DNA of 64,000 nucleotides, from positions 22,553,394 to 22,617,393 of the forward strand of contig NC_056765.1 in NCBI RefSeq assembly GCF_018687715.1. Reading direction: 5' to 3'. Of the stretch, positions 59,329 through 64,000 are shown in pieces. Below the pieces are notes generated by a model. The model worked only from the letters and a program-made list of their open reading frames with translations, did no database searches and was not told where the DNA came from. The first letter of the stretch is position 1, and every line of letters starts with the position of its first letter. A program made the position numbers and the translations under genes. This stretch comes from Carya illinoinensis (taxonomy: Eukaryota > Streptophyta > Magnoliopsida > Fagales > Juglandaceae).

Positions 59329-60283
59329 CACTACAAGAAATCGGGTCTTTTCCAGCGAATTTATTGTTGCTACAAATAAAATAGCTGAAATAGTATATTA
59401 AAAGCAGCGATTTTAGTACGCTACAGGTTTTTAAAATAGTAATTTTCTTTTAAAATTTTTTGCAACGATTTTTGACTTATTGTAATGAAATTTTTGCTGC
59501 TTAAGAAAATTACTGTTCACTACCGAAAATTACAGTGATTTTTTGTGTTAATACAACAACTTTTGCTGTCAGGGGTAGAGTTAAGTTTAAGCAGTGCACT
59601 TATCTTCGCTACAACTGAGACTGACGCGCCAAACACCAATTTCACTTTTAATTTCCCCCCAACTTTTTTTTTTCCCCATGTTTGCTCACTCCGACCGATT
59701 TCCCCAACCTTCTACACTTCGAGTCTTTGATACATTCCCACCAACAATATCGTAGCTCAATCCACCCAACCGAAAACAAATTTATCGCGTTCAAGAGTGG
59801 CTTGAGCTCCTCGACCTCTAGTCACTGTCGCGTTTCTCCCATTCGCATTTTGGGTTCACCAAATTCTAAGAACCAATTTTGATCTCCCAATCATAAGTTC
59901 TAGTGTGCACACGGCCTTCCATGCTATTTGGTTATTGTCTCCGTTTGGGAAGCTGAAGGACTACGTTTCCACCTTCACTGGAATAGACAATTCCAGCCCT
60001 CTATCTGTAGTCTAAAGTTATCAGTCCTCTATTTTGCAAGAATGATCAAACGATTGTCCAGGTATCCACTAAATTTATGAAACCCCTTTACGAGTAGGTT
60101 GCATTACAAAAGTTGTCGTAAAATTGATGTACACTTGTACTTTTTGGGTGATGTGAAACTGATGTGCATGTGCGTTTGCCTGAGGTATACTAGTTGTGTA
60201 TCTGCCTCTTGTGTTTGGATTGCTCAATCAGTTGTGTGTATTAGATAATTTTAGTATTAAGCAAATAGAACTTCTTGTAGTTG
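59329..60283. mobile_element. CACTA-like non-autonomous element
   Basis: CACTACAAGAAATCGG at 59329 is the classic CACTA terminal word. About 950 bp further, TTCTTGTAGTTG (60272-60283) is its inverted form with one extra T. AGCAGCGATTTTAGTACGCTAC near the left end resembles subterminal repeats. The flanks AAG and AAC match at two of three positions, so the duplication is not proved. No transposase is present. It lies about 130 bp upstream of the lipase exon, probably within the intron. Confidence 0.45.
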
Positions 60284-63200
60284 AACCAGAAGCATGTTGA
60301 TTTCAACAACAACACCCAGAAAATGTGTTTGGTCATAGGTTTCCTGTAGGTTTCCAGCGTGATTTTCCTTCTAACAATTTGTATGACAGAAGATTTAAAA
60401 ATAGATACATTATAACAGAACATCAAAATATGTATAAGAGATGCTACAAAAAAACAAAACGCTGCAATACAAGTTGTTATGAATTAATTAAAGAATGTTC
60501 CTTTCTCCATCTCATGACTGGTGGGATTTGGTCCTGTTTTTCCAACTTATTTGCAATAAGTAACTTAGTGATATATTTATAGAGCCAAGCAATTAAATGT
60601 CTGTTTAATGAAATGTGGAAAGCCCCAACTTCTCTCCAAAATTATCAAACTGCCATACTCTATAAATAAGATAGGAGCATCTTCATTGTTTGCTGGGTGT
60701 TATGCTGCTCTAAATACTTAAAAATAAACATTGGCTGAACAGTTTTTGGGATTGAATAAAGTAGAGTAAGATGTATCCTCTTGCCCCCACTATGGGCATC
60801 TCTTTCAATCAATATAGGAAGGTTTAGTACGTGTCATTATATGTAGTTTTATCATACAGGCCTGATTATGGCATTCGTTAATAAATTACAGCAAAAACTG
60901 GCTAGAGTCTAACAGTCAATTCTCATATTTTTAAAGCCTAGAATGATTGCCTTAAAACTAATGGAAAACAAAACCCTTACATATTAGTTACAATCTTTTA
61001 TGATGATCACTGAAAAGTCACAATGCAGTGAGAAGCTGCCACATTTTCTTTTCAGATGAATAATATTACTAAATATTGTTCATATTAGTGCTTCCCATTA
61101 TACATATATAATAGGAAGTTTCCACCCATCGATATTTAGTAATATCTTTAGTGCATTTCTCTATTTTTATAGCAATGAATATCATGCCTTCAGATCCTCT
61201 ACATGTGTTTAATGAAAGTTTTATATTTCAAATTACTAAAACTTATATTGAAAAAAAAAAAAAAAAAAGAGCTTAAAGATCAATTAGTGGCCTTCAGCTT
61301 GTGTTTTCTGCATTCTACTAGCCTTTGTGACAGCTTGCACTACAAACTTAATCTGTTGTGTCGTTTTTGTGGATGTGCAGTGGGATTTAGGGCACAAAAC
61401 ATTAAAGTTCTGTTTTAATGCATCTGAGTTGTGGTTCTTTTCTGTGCATCTGTGTTGTGGGTCTATTGTGGGGGTAGTTGGTTGCTGTCTTTTGCCACTG
61501 ACCAAGACTCTTGCATTTTATTTTATTTTCTTTTTATTGTTTTTTCTGATCTAATCTCTTCTCATGCATTCTAATTTGAATTGATATTAATGCTTGTGGC
61601 GACTCAAACTCAAGAGCATAATTTAGTCCAATGAATGAGTTAGATGGCAAGGAAAACTTAACTAGTATATATTAGCATACTTATTATGCAGATCACTTAG
61701 AACTCTGACACAGTAAGAAGCTGCCTGTATTCAGGGATGAATAATCTTATTCATATGACTACATAATTACACTTCAATTTATGTAGTATATTAGAAGAGC
61801 TTCCATGTAGTAAGCATATTACATGGAGGCTGTTTCTTCCTATACATTCATATACATTAAGTGACAGCCTCCACCCATTAATTTCTTTAATAAACTTTGG
61901 ACTTTCCTTAGAGCCTCCATTACTCTTAAGAGATTTTTTTGACACTCTTAACTTGGACCTCCACTTACCTTACTAGCAACCCTGCAGTTGTGCCAATGAT
62001 GACTTGAGGACTCTAATGAGTACAATCTCTCATTGACTGGGCTTCAGAGCAAGACTTCATTCTAGAAACACTCCCAATTGTCTTCCTTTCAAGTGCACTT
62101 ACGAATTCATATATAGGCTTTAACAATTACAATCTCAACCATTTCCTAAAACCATACTTTTAGATGAAATTAAATGACAATCCATATTGATTCCTGTGAT
62201 CAATATTGATAATTAATGAAATGATAAACTAGGCTTTCTAGTTTGTAGAGAAAAAAAAACTATTTCAGAAAATAAACTCCTGTAAGTAGGGAAAGATTTT
62301 ATTATATTAGTAGCAAATTGGAAAATAAAATGCTATATGAAACTTAAAAGGGAAATTAAATGCTTAATTTCTTTGATTTTAGTAATTATGGGCATTGTTA
62401 TATAATATTTTCTTATTTTTACAAGTTTTAGAATCCTGATAAAAGATGTTCAATTATATTTCCCACTACCTTTGTAATGTGTAAAATCATGTAGTCATTC
62501 CTAACCTAATAATTTAGTAATTTTTGATTTGACATGGTCACCAAAACATTGTTCCTAGATCGAAGGACTTGACTAAAATTAATAAAAAATGGTAGGTCCC
62601 ACTATTTTGTTGGAGAGATTGACACGTTTGCTAGTGTCCCAAAACTAGCAAATCATTACCAGTTTTAAAACACTAACCTGATGACCCAAAACAGCCATAC
62701 CTTAAATACTTTCTCACTTTAGCAATGCTAGCTACCCCTTGATACTTGCATACAAACTTTCATGGCGATAAAACAAAGGATGGCTAATTCTACACAATCC
62801 CATGTAATCATCAAAACTCTAATGACTCCTTCAGTTACCCTAGCTAGCTGTTTGTCTCCATATCTAGCTTATGCCATAAATTGTATATAACAGAGGTTTC
62901 TATCTTTTTCTGTTTAAAAAAATTACTAAAAGTAGTTTGAATTGATATTGGGGTCTATGTTAAATTAAAACATTCAGGTGAGATGTGGCCTAGCGTTTTT
63001 GCAGCTTCTATGTATGATTGTTGTGCTGTGCAGTACTATCCTGCCTGACAGCAGGCATAATGCAATCTCACCTCAAGTACCATACATCTTTTATGTCTTG
63101 TCAAACCCAGACACCTTAACCTAATTAATTTTCATTAGTATAGTCTCCATTGGATATGCTGCAGGGGCATTTGTTTGTAATTGATATCGCTTGTAGGGCA

Positions 63201-63595
63201 CATGGACCAAATCCTTATGTGTAGCAAGGTCATTTCATATAAAAATGGGATCTGTACATGGCTGTTATTTTCACCTACTTGATCTGTAGAGGGACGTTTC
63301 AGTTGGAGACTTAGTGTAGCAATGTCTTGATGTCTTATGGGATTGGGTCCAAACTCGTTCTTTTATTATATAGAGATGCTAATCTTTTACATAATACCAA
63401 TTAAGTAATCAACCTTGCTTGTCATATATATGTGAATCCAACCTGATTATTGTAAGGATAGTCAACCATTCTGGATCAACACGAGTAGGTGATTAATTTT
63501 AGAGTGCAAGTTGAAGAAAACAATTAATAGGACAAAAAAAAAATATTACTAAAACTTGATAGTACATGCATGTTTTCTTGTGTGCACTAAACTAT
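60284..63595. other. AT-rich intergenic or intronic DNA, no gene recognised
   Basis: Only short ORFs without domains. An A run at 61250-61268. Two diverged copies of a segment with AGAAGCTGCC...GATGAATAAT and CCACCCAT words lie near 61030-61165 and 61715-61885. A strong donor-like AAGGTAAGTGG occurs on the minus strand near 61970, but no coding exon could be attached to it. Confidence 0.45.
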
Positions 63596-63631
63596 ATATC
63601 ATTGACTTAAAGTTATTTAAGTCAATGATAT
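63596..63631. repeat. Perfect 16-bp palindromic hairpin, 4-base loop
   Basis: ATATCATTGACTTAAA and TTTAAGTCAATGATAT are exact reverse complements around GTTA. Confidence 0.85.
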
Positions 63632-64000
63632 TTAAATGAGGCAACAAACATTTTGACACCAGATCTAATAACACATATCCCTTTTTCACTTTGAAAGGAT
63701 GAAAATCTCCCTCTAAGATAGTCTGAATTTTGACGAAAGTTTTCATATTCTCGATTCCCAACCACATCTCCTCAATCTATCCAATGGACCACTGAAAATG
63801 TCAAATCTTTGACTGTGTTTACTAACATGGGTTCTAACCTTTTTTTAATACGTTATATGGTTTTTTACTTTCTTTTCTTTCATTACACATTGTGTAATCT
63901 ATATATACAGTGGATTTTTGTTTATGTTTTCCGCATACTCTCCTCTTGCAGCCTTGGTTTTATTTTCTGTTCTACATTATTACCTTAATAATAATAAAAA
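63632..64000. other. No gene recognised; AT-rich end of window
   Basis: T-rich tracts and an acceptor-like CTCCTCTTGCAG on the plus strand near 63952, without an identifiable exon. Confidence 0.35.

Noticed and set aside
61751..61945. Minus-strand 64-codon frame as exon 1 of the lipase-like gene
   Set aside because: Its peptide lacks the family N-terminal motif and does not end next to a donor in the required phase.
1..64000. Endogenous pararetrovirus (caulimovirid) or other viral insertion
   Set aside because: No movement protein, coat protein or viral-type RT context was seen; all RT and integrase pieces are in LTR-retrotransposon order.
1..64000. tRNA or rRNA genes
   Set aside because: Only primer-site words complementary to tRNA 3' ends were found; no cloverleaf-length sequence with A and B boxes was recognised.

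Overview
The window is nuclear DNA from a flowering plant, probably a woody eudicot. It has no bacterial-style gene packing. It is made almost entirely of plant LTR retrotransposons: Ty3/gypsy Tekay-like, Reina-like and Athila/Tat-like elements plus Ty1/copia scraps, with PBS sites for initiator tRNA-Met and tRNA-Asp. Only one host gene is recognisable, a class-3-lipase-like alpha/beta hydrolase of the At4g10955 type near the right end. The species cannot be fixed from sequence alone.

Layout. 1-4208: a minus-strand Ty3/gypsy internal region (protease, charged linker, RT scrap, RNase H/integrase junction, gag start), split by a 2.7-kb solo LTR at 1180-3878 with a perfect 5-bp target duplication (CATAC). 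4839-7472: another solo LTR (family F). 7473-8195: Ty1/copia RT remnant. 8731-31433: an Athila/Tat-like element (A) holding only gag, protease and a scrap of integrase. Its 3' LTR is split at 16773/30590 by a very long solo LTR (B, 16774-30589, target duplication CCCTA), which is itself split by a two-LTR Tekay-like element (D, 20164-29331). This gives three insertion layers. 31434-36056: another gypsy 3' end, a MITE and AT-rich intergenic DNA. 36057-41580: the youngest-looking element, a 5.5-kb chromodomain element (E) with two 528-bp LTRs and a GCATA target duplication, set in an older LTR-like sequence. 43568-55088: a second copy of LTR family F, split by a Tekay-like element (C, 44072-53136, target duplication TGACG) of the same family as D but in the opposite orientation. 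55740-57608: Ty1/copia gag. 58203-59197: last exon of the lipase-like gene. 59329-60283: a CACTA-like element, probably in the intron of that gene. 60284-64000: AT-rich DNA without a recognised gene.

None of the retroelements can be autonomous as read; all carry stops, frameshifts or deletions. Insertion order can be read from the nesting: A before B before D; F2 before C; the gypsy remnant before the 1180-3878 LTR. The most unusual features are an array of about 47 CATGCA (RY-type) motifs upstream of a TATA box in the first solo LTR, a GC-rich segment with in-phase 33/36-bp repeats inside element A, and signs of cytosine-deamination decay: all CpG sites lost in the PBS of A, and nearly all internal stops of E being TAG. 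I see no evidence of a new defence or metabolic system.
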